This document shows, in pieces, positions 7,927 to 18,114 of a stretch of DNA of 64,000 nucleotides. A model generated the notes under the pieces. The model was not told the DNA's origin, searched no databases, and saw only the letters and a program-made list of their open reading frames with translations. Position 1 is the stretch's first letter. Every line of letters starts with the position of its first letter. Where the stretch lies: the NCBI GenBank assembly GCA_963675575.1, contig OY776378.1, positions 1,798,001 to 1,862,000 of the forward strand, in the 5' to 3' direction. The position numbers and the translations under genes were made by a program. The DNA comes from JAGLOK01 sp963675575. GTDB lineage: Bacteria; Bacillota; Clostridia; Christensenellales; UMGS416.

Positions 7927-8643
7927 TTATTTCTGCTTTATGTAAAGCAATCTGCCGCAGTTTTCGCATTCAACCGGCGCATCACTTTCAGCAAGCATTT
8001 TGGCGAACGTCGCGGGAAGCTCCATGTTGCAGCCCGTGCACATCCTGCCTTTCATTTCAACCAGCACCACAGGGTGTGATTTCGCCACCTGATTATATTT
8101 TTTCACAAGCTTTTCATCAATTTCTTTTTCCAAAGTTTTAAGCTCTTTTTTCAAAGGAAGTGTTTCCTCGTTAACAACAGCGAGCTCTTCATCATAAACT
8201 TTTTTGAGCTGGGTATATTCCTTCTTCATGCGAGGCACATTTGCGGCCATTTTATCAAGATCATCATTTATATTCTGCAAACGAGCAATATGCTTGTTTA
8301 TTTCCTTTTCGCAGATTTTGATATTTACCTCCTGCTCCTTGGCGTTTTTTTCAAGCATCTTGATTTCTTTTAAGGAATCATCTTCCTCAACATTTTTAAT
8401 CGCGATGTCTATTTCATCCAAAACGCTGACACTTTCAGCTAATTTGATTTTTACGCCTTCTATTCGATTAATAAGATCTGCAATTTCCGCGTCATGTTTT
8501 TTCATAAGCTCCTGAGAATCAACCAGATACTTTCTTGCTCGCACCAGTTTTTGTCTCACCTGAGATTTCATGAACTTACTTTCAATTTTTTTCACTTGCA
8601 GAGCTGTCTTTTGATAAGCAATCAAGTTTGATAAATCTTGCAA
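7927..8643 (-). CDS. Coiled-coil protein with C4 zinc ribbon (DUF164/CT398-like)
   Basis: 238 aa. Residues 10-185 form a long charged coiled coil; residues 200-235 hold two CxxC pairs (CTGC and CENC) that would bind zinc. This layout matches the zf-RING_7 / DUF164 family (CT398, HP0958-like), reported to interact with RNA polymerase sigma factors or flagellar components in other bacteria. Start is TTG at 8643 with AGGAGG upstream. It lies 10 bp after the NIF3-like gene and 14 bp before rnpB, in the conserved Clostridia order trmK-NIF3-zinc ribbon-rnpB. Molecular function uncertain. Confidence 0.88.
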   Translation of the reverse strand: MQDLSNLIAYQKTALQVKKIESKFMKSQVRQKLVRARKYLVDSQELMKKHDAEIADLINRIEGVKIKLAESVSVLDEIDIAIKNVEEDDSLKEIKMLEKNAKEQEVNIKICEKEINKHIARLQNINDDLDKMAANVPRMKKEYTQLKKVYDEELAVVNEETLPLKKELKTLEKEIDEKLVKKYNQVAKSHPVVLVEMKGRMCTGCNMELPATFAKMLAESDAPVECENCGRLLYIKQK

Positions 8644-8653
8644 TTTTGTCCTC

Positions 8654-9436
8654 CTAAACCATTATATCAAACGGATTTTTTCCGCTCTTGGTAATATTTA
8701 TTGTGTCTATTGATTGTACATCATCAGCGTGCTTTTGTAAACACGCGCATATTTTGGATAAAACTATGTTTTCTGTTTCATAATGGCCAGCAGCCATCAT
8801 ATAAAAGCCTAAGTTTTGCGCGGCAACAGCTTGCTCGTGTTTTACGCTTCCGGTCAAAAAAACATCGGCACCAACGCTTTTGGCCTCATTTATAAATCCA
8901 CCGCCGCTACCGCCCATCACGCACACCGTGCTTATCTTTTGGGGTGCGGGTCCCGCGGACATAATCCGCTTTGTGCCAAGTTTTTGTGATACGTATTTTG
9001 AAAATTCCTGCGGGCTCATGTCTTTTTCGAGCTTACCGACACGCATAAACGCCGATTGCTCCACACGCTTTATTTCATCCAGCTCCAAAGCTTCAGCCAA
9101 AGTGTCGCTTACTCCGCCATCGGCCATATCTAGGTTTGTATGCGCCGATATCACTGATATTGCGCTCTTGACAAGCAACCTAACCACCCTGCCCTGGGAA
9201 GTTTCGGGCGTCATATCCGTCATTGGATCAAATATCACAGGGTGGTGCGTCACGATAAGGTTTGCGCCAATGTCTTTCGCTTCTTCGATAACATCGATAG
9301 TCAAATCAAGCGCTATCAAAATGCCGCTCACTTCATCGTCCGCATCGCCGACCAAAAGCCCGACATTGTCGAATTCCTCAGCCGTCTCAAAAGGTGCCCA
9401 TTCGTCGAGTATATTTAAAACTTCATATACTTTCAC
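8654..9436 (-). CDS. NIF3-like dinuclear metal centre protein (YqfO family)
   Basis: 260 aa, the short form without the inserted PII-like domain. The motifs THHPVIF (HH metal ligands), ISAHTNLDMADGGVS (H and D ligands) and a C-terminal GHYETE (H and E ligands) are those of the hexameric NIF3/GTP cyclohydrolase I type 2 family. GTG start at 9436 with GGAGGAGG six bases upstream; the start lies inside the end of trmK (14-bp overlap), implying translational coupling. The pairing with trmK is widely conserved in Bacillota. True enzymatic role is not settled. Confidence 0.93.
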   Translation of the reverse strand: MKVYEVLNILDEWAPFETAEEFDNVGLLVGDADDEVSGILIALDLTIDVIEEAKDIGANLIVTHHPVIFDPMTDMTPETSQGRVVRLLVKSAISVISAHTNLDMADGGVSDTLAEALELDEIKRVEQSAFMRVGKLEKDMSPQEFSKYVSQKLGTKRIMSAGPAPQKISTVCVMGGSGGGFINEAKSVGADVFLTGSVKHEQAVAAQNLGFYMMAAGHYETENIVLSKICACLQKHADDVQSIDTINITKSGKNPFDIMV

Positions 9437-10124
9437 TATGAACCTCCTCCATTTCGCTCAGCACTTCTTTTATTTTAACATATCTCGTGCTTTTTGTGTC
9501 CCCTGCGCGCTCCATTCCGCAAACAATTTCGGAAAGAATAGCAATTTTCGTCTCCAGATATTTCCCAAAGTGTTCTTGCCTTGTCTCGAGCAGCTGCGGT
9601 CCGAGATATTTTTCAAGCTCACTGAGGTTTGCTCCGTTTCCGGGCTTAGCCTTCATCACACAGTAAAGCCTTTTGCTTTCCTTTATAATTCGCTCATCTA
9701 TAATTGCAAATTCATTTTCAGATAAAAAAGAACGCAGATCATATTCGCCGTTCATAGACTGCACTACGATAAAGTCACAGGCTTCCACAACATCTCTAGC
9801 ACCCTCTATTATGCTTATTATAGTATTTTGCCCCATTCCCGCTATAACGCAAGCCGCAGCTTCGCCGGGTTTTATAACAGCCAGTCCGTCTCCCAGACGG
9901 CAGTCAACATTCGCATTATGGAGCTTTGCAAGCTTTCTTGTCTTCTGAAGTGAAGGCTCGCTTATGTCGGTCGCGATTACCTTTTTGCCAGCTTTCGCCA
10001 GATTAAGCGCAAGCCTGCCGTGGTCCGCGCCAACATCGCAAACGGATTCAGCGTCACCTATCATCTCATATATGCAGGCAAGCCTGTTGTCCAGCTTGGG
10101 TAAGCGCATTTTTTGTTTCCCCAT
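9423..10124 (-). CDS. trmK: tRNA (adenine(22)-N(1))-methyltransferase
   Basis: About 233 aa from ATG 10124 (a GTG at 10127 and an ATG at 10109 are alternatives; none has a strong binding site). The SAM-binding Rossmann motif is VCDVGADHGRLAL, followed by VIATDIS, a GDGLAVI strand and the IAGMGQNTI motif, all typical of TrmK (YqfN), which makes m1A at position 22 of tRNA-Ser and others. It overlaps the NIF3-like gene by 14 bp. A strong inverted repeat (10128-10160) sits directly before the start and could pair with the initiation region. Confidence 0.92.
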   Translation of the reverse strand: MGKQKMRLPKLDNRLACIYEMIGDAESVCDVGADHGRLALNLAKAGKKVIATDISEPSLQKTRKLAKLHNANVDCRLGDGLAVIKPGEAAACVIAGMGQNTIISIIEGARDVVEACDFIVVQSMNGEYDLRSFLSENEFAIIDERIIKESKRLYCVMKAKPGNGANLSELEKYLGPQLLETRQEHFGKYLETKIAILSEIVCGMERAGDTKSTRYVKIKEVLSEMEEVHSESI

Positions 10125-10127
10125 CAC

Positions 10128-10160
10128 AGGAAATATCGCGGCACATGTCCGCGATTTCCA
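10128..10160 (-). promoter_or_regulatory. Inverted repeat abutting the trmK start
   Basis: On the minus strand GGAAATCGCGG-acatgtg-CCGCGATATTTCC forms a stem of 11 or more pairs that ends a few bases before the start codons of trmK. It has no T-run, so it is not a plain terminator. It may be a processing site or may limit access to the start. Role inferred only. Confidence 0.4.
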
Positions 10161-10176
10161 TTAAAATTATATTGAT

Positions 10177-10431
10177 TTAATCTTCATCAACTACACCATC
10201 GTCATGACTCAACGAGCGCATAACATGTTGCGAGACTATATATCCAAAGAATCTTGAAAATATTGCGAGCGCAAGCAACAAGAGCTTTCAAAAGTGCCGG
10301 AAGGCTTTTCGATATTGTTTTTCAACTACTTTGCCAAAAAGTACATAAAATATTGCGAGGCTGTGTGAGGTCATTGAATTGACGAGTGCGCGTATATAAA
10401 ACATACGCAATCGAGTCGGTTTCACTGACAT
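10177..10431 (-). pseudogene. Small membrane-protein ORF with in-frame TGA, between rpoD and trmK
   Basis: From ATG 10431 one frame reads MSVKPTRLRMFYIRALVNS and on for 47 codons to a TGA at 10288-10290, then continues in the same frame for 36 codons (KLLLLALAIFSRFFGYIVSQ..., ending in SHDDGVVDED) to TAA at 10177. Both halves look protein-like: each has a hydrophobic segment with basic residues before it, and the tail is acidic like a real C-terminus. This fits a decayed gene of about 84 codons with one nonsense mutation, or a short 47-aa protein followed by remnant sequence. No ribosome binding site is evident. Unrecognised family. Confidence 0.35.
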
Positions 10432-10462
10432 CGCATCAGAAATCGCGGCATTTTAGGTGCTT

Positions 10463-11773
10463 TTAATCTAGGAAGTCTTTGAGTTTTTTAGACCGGCTGG
10501 GATGACGCAGCTTCCGCAGTGCCTTCGCCTCTATCTGCCTAATTCTTTCGCGGGTGACTTCAAATTCCTTGCCCACTTCCTCAAGCGTTCGAGCACGTCC
10601 GTCATCCAAACCAAAGCGCAGGCGCAATACCTTTTCTTCTCTTGGTGTGAGTGTGTCAAGAACGTCTGTAAGCTGCTCTTTAAGCATTGCAAACGCCGCG
10701 GCTTCCGCAGGCGCGGGAGCGTCTTCGTCGGGAATAAAGTCGCCCAAGTGCGAATCTTCCTCTTCGCCTATAGGTGTTTCAAGAGACACAGGCTCCTGCG
10801 CTATTTTCATGATTCCGCGCACCTTGTCTTCGGTAATTCCCATCTCTTTAGCCACTTCCTCAGGCAAAGGCTCGCGCCCAAGCTCTTGCAGCAGCCTTCT
10901 GGAAATGCGTATAAGCTTGTTTATTGTTTCCACCATGTGCACAGGTATGCGAATGGTGCGCGCCTGGTCTGCGATAGCGCGTGTGATAGCTTGGCGAATC
11001 CACCAAGTGGCGTATGTTGAAAACTTATAGCCTTTGCGATAGTCAAACTTTTCAACAGCTTTTATAAGACCAAGATTGCCTTCCTGAATAAGATCCAAGA
11101 ACTGCATTCCGCGGCCAACATACCGCTTTGCAATGGAAACAACCAGCCTAAGGTTTGCTTCTGCCAGTTTCTGCTTTGCAAGCACATCGCCGTCTTCCAT
11201 AGCTTTTGCGAGAGTTATCTCCTCTTCCGCTTTGAGCAATGACACTTTGCCAATCTCTTTAAGATACATACGGACAGGATCGTCAATCGCTATCATATCG
11301 GAAGTGGAAGTATCGGCCGCTTTATTATCATTGGCACCTAAATAATCAATATTAAGCTTATCCAATTGCTCATATAAAATATCGATTTCGTTAGGAGTGA
11401 GCTCAACGCCCGAAAGCGCGTCTCCGATTTCCTTTTCGGAAAGCTCCCCTTTCTTTTTCCCGATCGCCACAAGCATTTGCAGGCGCTCGGCTTTGGTTTT
11501 GCCTGCATATTTGCCAGTCTTCTTTTTAATGCCAGTTTTGCTTATTTCAACAACCACCATTTCCTGATCCGAATTATCCTTGCCTTCAAAATCAAAGGAC
11601 TCGTCTATTTCCGGCTCTTTTTCTTTTGCTTCGGTGGTTTCTTTCTTAGGCTCGGATTTTTTAGTTTTTACTTCTTTGTGCGTTTCTTGAGTTTTTAAAG
11701 TCTTTTCGACCTCTGGTGTTTCTTTTTCCTCATTAGCTTTTTCAGCCGTGCTTTTAGCTTTTTTTGTTGCCAA
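10463..11773 (-). CDS. rpoD: Housekeeping sigma-70 factor of RNA polymerase
   Basis: About 436 aa from TTG 11773, chosen because AAGGGAG lies eight bases upstream; a GTG at 11791 overlaps that site. The first 80 residues are a Lys/Glu/Thr-rich low-complexity extension. Region 1.1 follows (about 90-150), then region 1.2 ([11 protein letters not shown]), region 2 ([31 protein letters not shown]) and region 4 ([20 protein letters not shown]). It directs core polymerase to TTGACA/TATAAT promoters, which fits the promoters seen here. It lies 14 bp after dnaG, the classical dnaG-rpoD macromolecular synthesis operon of Bacillota (rpsU absent). Confidence 0.98.
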   Translation of the reverse strand: MATKKAKSTAEKANEEKETPEVEKTLKTQETHKEVKTKKSEPKKETTEAKEKEPEIDESFDFEGKDNSDQEMVVVEISKTGIKKKTGKYAGKTKAERLQMLVAIGKKKGELSEKEIGDALSGVELTPNEIDILYEQLDKLNIDYLGANDNKAADTSTSDMIAIDDPVRMYLKEIGKVSLLKAEEEITLAKAMEDGDVLAKQKLAEANLRLVVSIAKRYVGRGMQFLDLIQEGNLGLIKAVEKFDYRKGYKFSTYATWWIRQAITRAIADQARTIRIPVHMVETINKLIRISRRLLQELGREPLPEEVAKEMGITEDKVRGIMKIAQEPVSLETPIGEEEDSHLGDFIPDEDAPAPAEAAAFAMLKEQLTDVLDTLTPREEKVLRLRFGLDDGRARTLEEVGKEFEVTRERIRQIEAKALRKLRHPSRSKKLKDFLD

Positions 11774-11787
11774 TTTATTTTCTCCCT

Positions 11788-13602
11788 TCACATCGTATGC
11801 TCTTTTTCACTGTGCCTTATTTTGTCCAGTTCTTTTAAAAGTTCGGCTCTCGTATCTCTGCTGAGCATCGGGTCTTTTAGCTTTTTATTTATTTCATTTA
11901 CTTTAATCAAAGTTTTTTGCGAACGCATTTTGTTAAGACATTCTTCAACGATATCTTTTTTGCGCTCTTCGTCATAGGGCATCTCAAGCGCGTGCGCCAT
12001 TTCGCTGACAGCTTTTTCACTCAGTTTTCCCAAAACTGAAGCAGCACTGAGCATCTGCCCCTTTGCAATTGCTCCTAATATAACTTCTGCAATCTCACTG
12101 TGAATTCCTTCTATGAAATCATCTTTATTTGTGTTTTCAGCCATAATCTTCGCGCAATCGGAAAAATTTATCGCCAATGCGAAAAGTAATCTTTCAGCGT
12201 CCACCAACGCACGCATCTTTTGAGTGGCGTTTATCGGCGCCAGGTCAGCCGGAGTTTGCCGAACGCTTTGCCGCGCTTTGTCCGCTGCTCGGTTGTCTTC
12301 GCGCTGATGAAGCCTCATGGATCTTTGCGCTTCCTGATTTATCACAAGTTCGTCAAATCCTGTTTTCATATGAAGCCTTTTCACATACATGGAAAGCTCC
12401 ACCGGTGCTTCAATATAGCTTAAAACATCACTGCAAACGCGGATGACAAAATCTTTGCGTTCCTCTTCGGACTCAAGGTCGTATTCCCTTTCAATTACAG
12501 ATATCTTGTAGTCATTGCGGGTCTGCGCCGATTCAATCTGCTCGTTTATTCCCGCCATGCCGTATTGCGATGCGAAATCGTCGGGGTCCATATTTCCCGG
12601 AAGCGCAATCACCTTCACCTTCAACCCCTCGTCATGCAATATATCTAAGGCTCGCAAAGTTGCTTTTTGTCCGGCCGTATCACCGTCGTAACAAATATAC
12701 ACATAGTCGGTGAATCTCTTTATAAGCCGCGCCTGTTGGGAAGTAAGCGCTGTTCCACTGGATGCGACAGCAGTCGTATATCCAGCCTTGTGCAGTGCAA
12801 TAACATCCATATATCCTTCAACCAACATAATGCTGTCTATGTTTTTATGCTTGCGCAGATAGTGCGCGCCATAAAGAATATAGCGCTTATTATAAATAGG
12901 CGTTTCGGGCGAATTGATATACTTGGGCAGGCTGTCGTCCAGCACTCTTCCTGCAAAAGCCACAACCCTTGAGCGATGGTCTATGATTGGAAATATCACC
13001 CTGCCTCGCAAAGAATCAAAGTATCCCTTGTCGCTTTTTCCCAAGAGACCGATTTCATGAAGAAGTGAATCCTTATATCCAAGCGAATTCATATGTTCTT
13101 TCATTTCCTGCCAGCCGCTGGGAGCCGCTCCCAAACCAAACCTTTTTATAATGGATGAAGGCAATCCTCGCTTTGTCAGATATTCCAGCGATTTTTCGCC
13201 TTCAGGTTCGTGAAGAATTTTATTATAAAACTTCGCCGCGTCCGTCGCCGCCAAATACATCTTCTCTTTTTTTGCCGCAAGCTTTGTATAGTCTTTGTCG
13301 CCCTTTGTTTCCGGCAGTGGCAGTCTCACTCTGTCAGCCAAAAATCTTACAGCCTCAATAAAATCCAGCCGTTCATTTTTTTGAATGAACTGAATAACAT
13401 TGCCGCCAGAATGGCATCCGAAGCAGTAATAAAACTGCTGATCTTGCTTTACTGAAAAAGATGGCGTTTTCTCATTGTGAAACGGACAAAGCCCCCAAAA
13501 ATTATTACCTTTTTTGGTAAGCTGAACATACCCCCCGATAACATCTATGATGTCATTACGGGAAAGAACTTCAGTTACAAATTCATCAGGTAAATATGGC
13601 AA
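11788..13602 (-). CDS. dnaG: DNA primase
   Basis: About 604 aa. I place the start at TTG 13602 (giving [18 protein letters not shown]), because AGGGAGAGG lies just upstream and the family begins this way; the frame extends eight codons to a TTG at 13626. Domains: CHC2 zinc-binding ([11 protein letters not shown] with CFGCH, residues 30-60), catalytic core, TOPRIM ([12 protein letters not shown] and [10 protein letters not shown], about 250-330) and a C-terminal helicase-binding helical region. It makes RNA primers for DNA replication. Followed after 14 bp by rpoD. Confidence 0.98.
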   Translation of the reverse strand: MPYLPDEFVTEVLSRNDIIDVIGGYVQLTKKGNNFWGLCPFHNEKTPSFSVKQDQQFYYCFGCHSGGNVIQFIQKNERLDFIEAVRFLADRVRLPLPETKGDKDYTKLAAKKEKMYLAATDAAKFYNKILHEPEGEKSLEYLTKRGLPSSIIKRFGLGAAPSGWQEMKEHMNSLGYKDSLLHEIGLLGKSDKGYFDSLRGRVIFPIIDHRSRVVAFAGRVLDDSLPKYINSPETPIYNKRYILYGAHYLRKHKNIDSIMLVEGYMDVIALHKAGYTTAVASSGTALTSQQARLIKRFTDYVYICYDGDTAGQKATLRALDILHDEGLKVKVIALPGNMDPDDFASQYGMAGINEQIESAQTRNDYKISVIEREYDLESEEERKDFVIRVCSDVLSYIEAPVELSMYVKRLHMKTGFDELVINQEAQRSMRLHQREDNRAADKARQSVRQTPADLAPINATQKMRALVDAERLLFALAINFSDCAKIMAENTNKDDFIEGIHSEIAEVILGAIAKGQMLSAASVLGKLSEKAVSEMAHALEMPYDEERKKDIVEECLNKMRSQKTLIKVNEINKKLKDPMLSRDTRAELLKELDKIRHSEKEHTM

Positions 13603-13953
13603 TAGCCTCTCCCTGCGCTTTTCCAATGTTTATATCTTTTCAAATATTTATCTTTTCATACATTTCCGAAAAGACTATCAGATTTTAGCTTCATATATTA
13701 GCTTTTTATTTTTTGGTATCTCTGACGATACCTACCCAAAAAGCCATCTAAATGCGTTTAATTCATCCTACTTTATCCTTCAGGAAAGATAAAGATTGTG
13801 ATTCCCCTACTACATACTATTCGACAGTCAGTTAATAAACCCTTCTTTTTTGCTCAAATTTTTGTTAAATATTTCAAGCCAATAAGAAGCTTGAAGCACA
13901 TGCCCAAAAATTGAGCATGTGCCAAAGCTAAAGATTATATTTAATACTTTAAA
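13603..13953 (-). other. Intergenic region between ppdK and dnaG
   Basis: About 350 AT-rich bases without a credible gene. A hairpin at 13895-13923 (GCACATGC ... GCATGTGC) lies about 30 bases after the ppdK stop and probably helps end or stabilise that transcript, although there is no T-run. GGTATC-gtcaga-GATACC at about 13716-13733 is a smaller hairpin in the dnaG leader. No clear dnaG promoter was picked out. Confidence 0.5.
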
Positions 13954-16581
13954 TTATTTTTTGTATGTAACCGCCGCCTGTGCTGCCGCAAGACGTGCAA
14001 GTGGCACGCGGAAAGGTGAGCATGAAACATAGTCTAATCCGATTTTGTGGCAGAACATTACTGAATCCGGATCTCCGCCATGTTCGCCACAGATACCAAG
14101 CTTGATGTCGGGGCGTGTTTTGCGGCCAAGGTCAGATGCGATTTGCATTAGTTTGCCAACACCTTTTTCATCAACATGCGCGAAAGGATCGCTTTCAAAA
14201 ACACTCTTCTTGTAATAATCATCCAAGAACTTGCCAGCATCATCTCTGGAGAAACCAAATGTCATCTGTGTTAAGTCATTTGTACCGAATGAGAAAAACT
14301 CGGCTTCCTCAGCAATTTCATCAGCAGTAAGTGCTGCGCGGGGAATCTCTATCATTGTTCCCACCATGCATTCAACTTCTGTGCCTTTTTCAGCTTTCAC
14401 AAGCTCAATAGTTTTCATAACAATATTTTTAACATATTTAAACTCTGCTAGGTCTGAAACCAAAGGTATCATTATTTCAGGAACAATAGTGAATGATTCT
14501 TCTTTGTTAACTTCGATAGCGGCTTCTATAACTGCGCGAGTTTGCATTTCTGCGATTTCAGGATATGAAACTGCAAGTCGGCAACCACGGTGACCAAGCA
14601 TTGGGTTTGTTTCTTCCAAGCCTTCAATGATTGTTTCAAGCTCATCAACGGACATTTTCATCTCTTTTGCAAGGGATTTGATGTCTTCTTTTTTAGTTGG
14701 AACAAATTCATGCAAAGGTGGGTCTAAGAAGCGAATGGTAACAGGTCTTCCTGCCATTGCTTTGTATATTCCCTTGAAATCCTCTTTTTGCATGGGAAGC
14801 AGTTTTTCAAGCGCGCGTCTTCTTTGTGCCGGTGAAGATGATACTATCATTTCACGGATAGCAGCAATTCTGTCTTCCTCAAAGAACATGTGCTCTGTGC
14901 GGCAAAGACCAATGCCTTCTGCACCAAACTCAACTGCTTGCTTTGCATCAGCAGGAGTATCAGCGTTTGTACGTACTTTTAGTGTGCGGATTTCATCTGC
15001 CCACGCCATAAGTGTTGCAAACTCTCCGGCAACTTCAGCGGCCATTGTTTTAATCTGCTCACCATATACATTACCGGTTGCGCCATTTATTGAAATGAAG
15101 TCGCCTTCCTTAATCTTTTTGAGGCCAACTGAGAAAGTTTTTTCATTTTCATTGATTTTGATTTCACCACAGCCTGCTACGCAGCATACGCCCATTCCGC
15201 GAGCAACAACTGCCGCGTGAGAAGTCATTCCACCACGAGCGGTTAAGATACCTTGCGCCGCATACATACCTTCGATGTCTTCAGGTGATGTTTCCATGCG
15301 AACCAAAACGACTTTTTCACCATGCTCCGCCGCGCGAACAGCATCTTCTGCTGTGAAGTATACTTTACCACAAGCAGCTCCCGGTGAAGCAGGAAGTCCT
15401 GTTGCGATAACCTTCGCTTTCTTTAGTGCCTCAGTATCAAACTGTGGGTGAAGCAATGTGTCAAGCTGACCGGGTTCGACCTTCATGATGGCTTCTTCTT
15501 TAGTAAGCATGCCTTCGGCAACCAAATCAACAGCGATTTTAAGAGCGGCTTTTGAAGTACGTTTACCGTTCCTTGTTTGAAGCATGTAAAGAACACCGCG
15601 CTCTATTGTAAACTCCATGTCCTGCATGTCGCGGTAATGATCTTCAAGTGTTTTGGCGATATCCATGAATTGATTATATATAGTTGGATTTGTATCATTC
15701 AGTGATGATATTTTAAGCGGTGTACGCACGCCGGCAACAACGTCTTCTCCCTGAGCGTTCATTAGGTATTCGCCGAAAATCTTCTTTTCGCCTGTAACGG
15801 GGTCACGTGTGAACGCAACGCCTGTGCCTGAATCTTCGCCCATGTTTCCAAATACCATAGCCTGAACATTAACCGCTGTTCCCCACGATGAGGAGATGTT
15901 GTTCATTCTGCGGTAAATTACTGCGCGTTCATTGTCCCAGCTTTCAAATACTGCTTCGATTGCGGATATAAGCTGTACCTTTGGGTCTTGAGGGAAGTCG
16001 GTTCCCAGTTCTAATTTATAAAAAGCTTTGAATTTTTCGACCATTTCTTTAAGGTCGTCAGCCGTAAGCTCTGTATCTTCCGATACGCCTTTTGCTGCTT
16101 TCATTTCTGTTATGACTTCTTCAAAACGCGCCTTGGAAAGTCCCATAACCACGTCCGAGAACATCTGTATAAAACGGCGGTAGCTGTCATATGCAAATCT
16201 TTCATTTCCGGTGAGCTTTGCAAGACCCTTAACTGATGTGTCGTTTAAACCAAGGTTTAAAACGGTGTCCATCATGCCGGGCATTGAAACTCTTGCTCCT
16301 GAACGAACCGATACTAGGAAAGGATTTTCGAGATCGCCTAAAGTTTTGCCGTTAATTTTTTCGGCTTTTTTGAGAGCGGCTTCGATTTGCTTTAATATTT
16401 CGTCATTAATCTTTTTTCCGTCTTTGTAATATTGAGTACAGGCTTCTGTGCTTACCGTAAATCCCTGAGGGACAGGTAATCCTAAAGAAGTCATTTCAGC
16501 AAGGTTTGCACCTTTGCCTCCCAATAGGTTCTTCATTGTCGCGTTTGCTTCCGAAAACATGTATACATACTTATTCGCCAT
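13954..16581 (-). CDS. ppdK: Pyruvate, phosphate dikinase
   Basis: 875 aa, full family length. The N-terminal ATP-grasp domain starts at GGKGANLAEM and includes SVRSGARVSMPGMMDTVLN. The swivelling phosphohistidine domain has GGMTSHAAVVARGMG with the catalytic His, and the C-terminal PEP/pyruvate TIM barrel contains GLCRTEHMFF, SFGTNDLTQMTFG and the active-site Cys in GICGEHGGDP. It interconverts pyruvate, ATP and phosphate with PEP, AMP and pyrophosphate, and serves glycolysis or gluconeogenesis in many anaerobes. ATG start with GGAGGAG seven bases upstream. Monocistronic with its own promoter (16709-16737). Confidence 0.98.
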   Translation of the reverse strand: MANKYVYMFSEANATMKNLLGGKGANLAEMTSLGLPVPQGFTVSTEACTQYYKDGKKINDEILKQIEAALKKAEKINGKTLGDLENPFLVSVRSGARVSMPGMMDTVLNLGLNDTSVKGLAKLTGNERFAYDSYRRFIQMFSDVVMGLSKARFEEVITEMKAAKGVSEDTELTADDLKEMVEKFKAFYKLELGTDFPQDPKVQLISAIEAVFESWDNERAVIYRRMNNISSSWGTAVNVQAMVFGNMGEDSGTGVAFTRDPVTGEKKIFGEYLMNAQGEDVVAGVRTPLKISSLNDTNPTIYNQFMDIAKTLEDHYRDMQDMEFTIERGVLYMLQTRNGKRTSKAALKIAVDLVAEGMLTKEEAIMKVEPGQLDTLLHPQFDTEALKKAKVIATGLPASPGAACGKVYFTAEDAVRAAEHGEKVVLVRMETSPEDIEGMYAAQGILTARGGMTSHAAVVARGMGVCCVAGCGEIKINENEKTFSVGLKKIKEGDFISINGATGNVYGEQIKTMAAEVAGEFATLMAWADEIRTLKVRTNADTPADAKQAVEFGAEGIGLCRTEHMFFEEDRIAAIREMIVSSSPAQRRRALEKLLPMQKEDFKGIYKAMAGRPVTIRFLDPPLHEFVPTKKEDIKSLAKEMKMSVDELETIIEGLEETNPMLGHRGCRLAVSYPEIAEMQTRAVIEAAIEVNKEESFTIVPEIMIPLVSDLAEFKYVKNIVMKTIELVKAEKGTEVECMVGTMIEIPRAALTADEIAEEAEFFSFGTNDLTQMTFGFSRDDAGKFLDDYYKKSVFESDPFAHVDEKGVGKLMQIASDLGRKTRPDIKLGICGEHGGDPDSVMFCHKIGLDYVSCSPFRVPLARLAAAQAAVTYKK

Positions 16582-16708
16582 GCATTTCTCCTCCTAATTA
16601 AATTAAAAAATTATAAATATGAAACCATAATTAAATTTCACATTAGTATGCTCTGCTATGCCTTTTTTGAGTGTAACACAAAAACAAGTCTTTTTCAGAC
16701 CAACAGTT

Positions 16709-16737
16709 ATTATATCTCAATCCTAAATCTTATGCAA
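16709..16737 (-). promoter_or_regulatory. ppdK promoter
   Basis: On the minus strand TTGCAT (16732-16737), 17-bp spacer, TATAAT (16709-16714), leaving a leader of about 120 nt. The rest of 16582-16924 is AT-rich with no further feature that I can support. Confidence 0.7.
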
Positions 16738-16924
16738 CCTAATTTTACCCTTTAGAAGCAGTAAAGCTTGATTTTTGCAGGGTATTAATCACTTAGTAGC
16801 AAAGGATTTACGAAATGTTCTTTTTAATTTTAATAATAAGAAGTTTTTCTGTTTTACGCCCAAACAATGAATCATTATTTTTACATAAATATAGGCCTTA
16901 TTAAAGTATTTAAATCCAATATTT

Positions 16925-17935
16925 CTATTTCGCTTTTTCTACAATGCTTGAATAAGAATAATATTGTTTTAGAGGGTCGCTCGGGTGTTCAGTAAAAGCC
17001 CTGTAAATGAAATAATCAAATGATTCGTCAAATCCTTCGAAAATACCTTTTAGCTCTTCATGAATGCTATACGCCTCATTCTGGAGATATTGCGAGTTTT
17101 TCTTGATAGGTTCTATTTTAGTAATATAATTAATAGTTGGAATAACCCCTTCGCTGACCACATTTATATCAAATCCATAAATCTCAACATCAGAGTTTTG
17201 GCTAAGAACCATAGGAAATACATATTTTTTGTTTACGGCGTCTGATAATTCTTCAAAAAAACTTTGCATCTCCGATTCGTTTGCATATTGAATATACTCA
17301 GCTGGGCGCACACTACTCGTATAAAGTGGTATATAAACTGCAGCAGCTATTTCATAACCTTTTTCATATAAATCTTGAGCTTTCTGATATATTCCCTGAG
17401 CATCCATACCAAAATAGCTTAATTCTCCAAAAGTCATTCGATAAACTTGCCAAGTATTATTTTCATTAACATGCTCAATAAATAGTAGTGTTTCTGATTT
17501 CCCATCACTAAAGCTATACATAGATATGTACATCTTTTTACTATATCCACTAAATGTAATAAATAAACCTTCTTCATCTGCTAGGTCTTCAACAGCAACG
17601 GATTGAGCCTTTTTTTCTTCCGTTGATATTGCATATACTTCCTTGTAAATATTAACTTCTCTATTTTCAAGTGTAGGTGCTATATATTCAAATAATCCTT
17701 GAAAATTATAACCAGTATCAAGCAAAGCGTCACTATAATGCTTTTCTACGATCATAAAGTCAGCGTTACGTAAGGCTTTTATTATTTCCTCATCTATTCC
17801 CCTTATCTCACTAGTAACTTTAGAATTTATATTTTCATCAAAATAATATTTTGTATAACCTTTTACGATGCAAGCACTAAAAAAAGATAGTAATAAAACA
17901 ACTAGTGTAATAATAATAACCTTTATATTTTTCAT
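16925..17935 (-). CDS. Lipoprotein of unknown function (intact paralogue of 3474-4701)
   Basis: 336 aa from ATG 17935, with AGAGGG upstream; the frame is open to 17962. A hydrophobic signal ends in a lipobox-like FFSAC. The middle is mixed alpha/beta and the last 170 residues are homologous to the broken gene at 3474-4701 (shared G-M-x-A-x-x-x-Y-x-K, IHEELKxxFxGFxExFDYFIY and a final DPxKQYxYxxxxV block). The shared ending suggests the C-terminal domain is the functional core. No known domain recognised. It is divergently arranged with the DUF1002 gene across 180 bp. Confidence 0.75.
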   Translation of the reverse strand: MKNIKVIIITLVVLLLSFFSACIVKGYTKYYFDENINSKVTSEIRGIDEEIIKALRNADFMIVEKHYSDALLDTGYNFQGLFEYIAPTLENREVNIYKEVYAISTEEKKAQSVAVEDLADEEGLFITFSGYSKKMYISMYSFSDGKSETLLFIEHVNENNTWQVYRMTFGELSYFGMDAQGIYQKAQDLYEKGYEIAAAVYIPLYTSSVRPAEYIQYANESEMQSFFEELSDAVNKKYVFPMVLSQNSDVEIYGFDINVVSEGVIPTINYITKIEPIKKNSQYLQNEAYSIHEELKGIFEGFDESFDYFIYRAFTEHPSDPLKQYYSYSSIVEKAK

Positions 17936-18114
17936 AATTCCCTCTACAAACATAATATACATATTATAGCATTTATTAATCTGCTTTCCAATTGAGTTTA
18001 TGCTAATTCGAATGAAAAATCATTTATTTACTTTTTCTTAAATAATGTTATAATAAGGTGTCATAAATATTACGAAATCATTAAGACATATTGTGACGAA
18101 GGAGAAATAACATT

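Noticed and set aside
10288..10290. Selenocysteine insertion at the in-frame TGA
   Set aside because: No recognisable SECIS hairpin right after the TGA and no known selenoprotein family; a nonsense mutation is the simpler reading.
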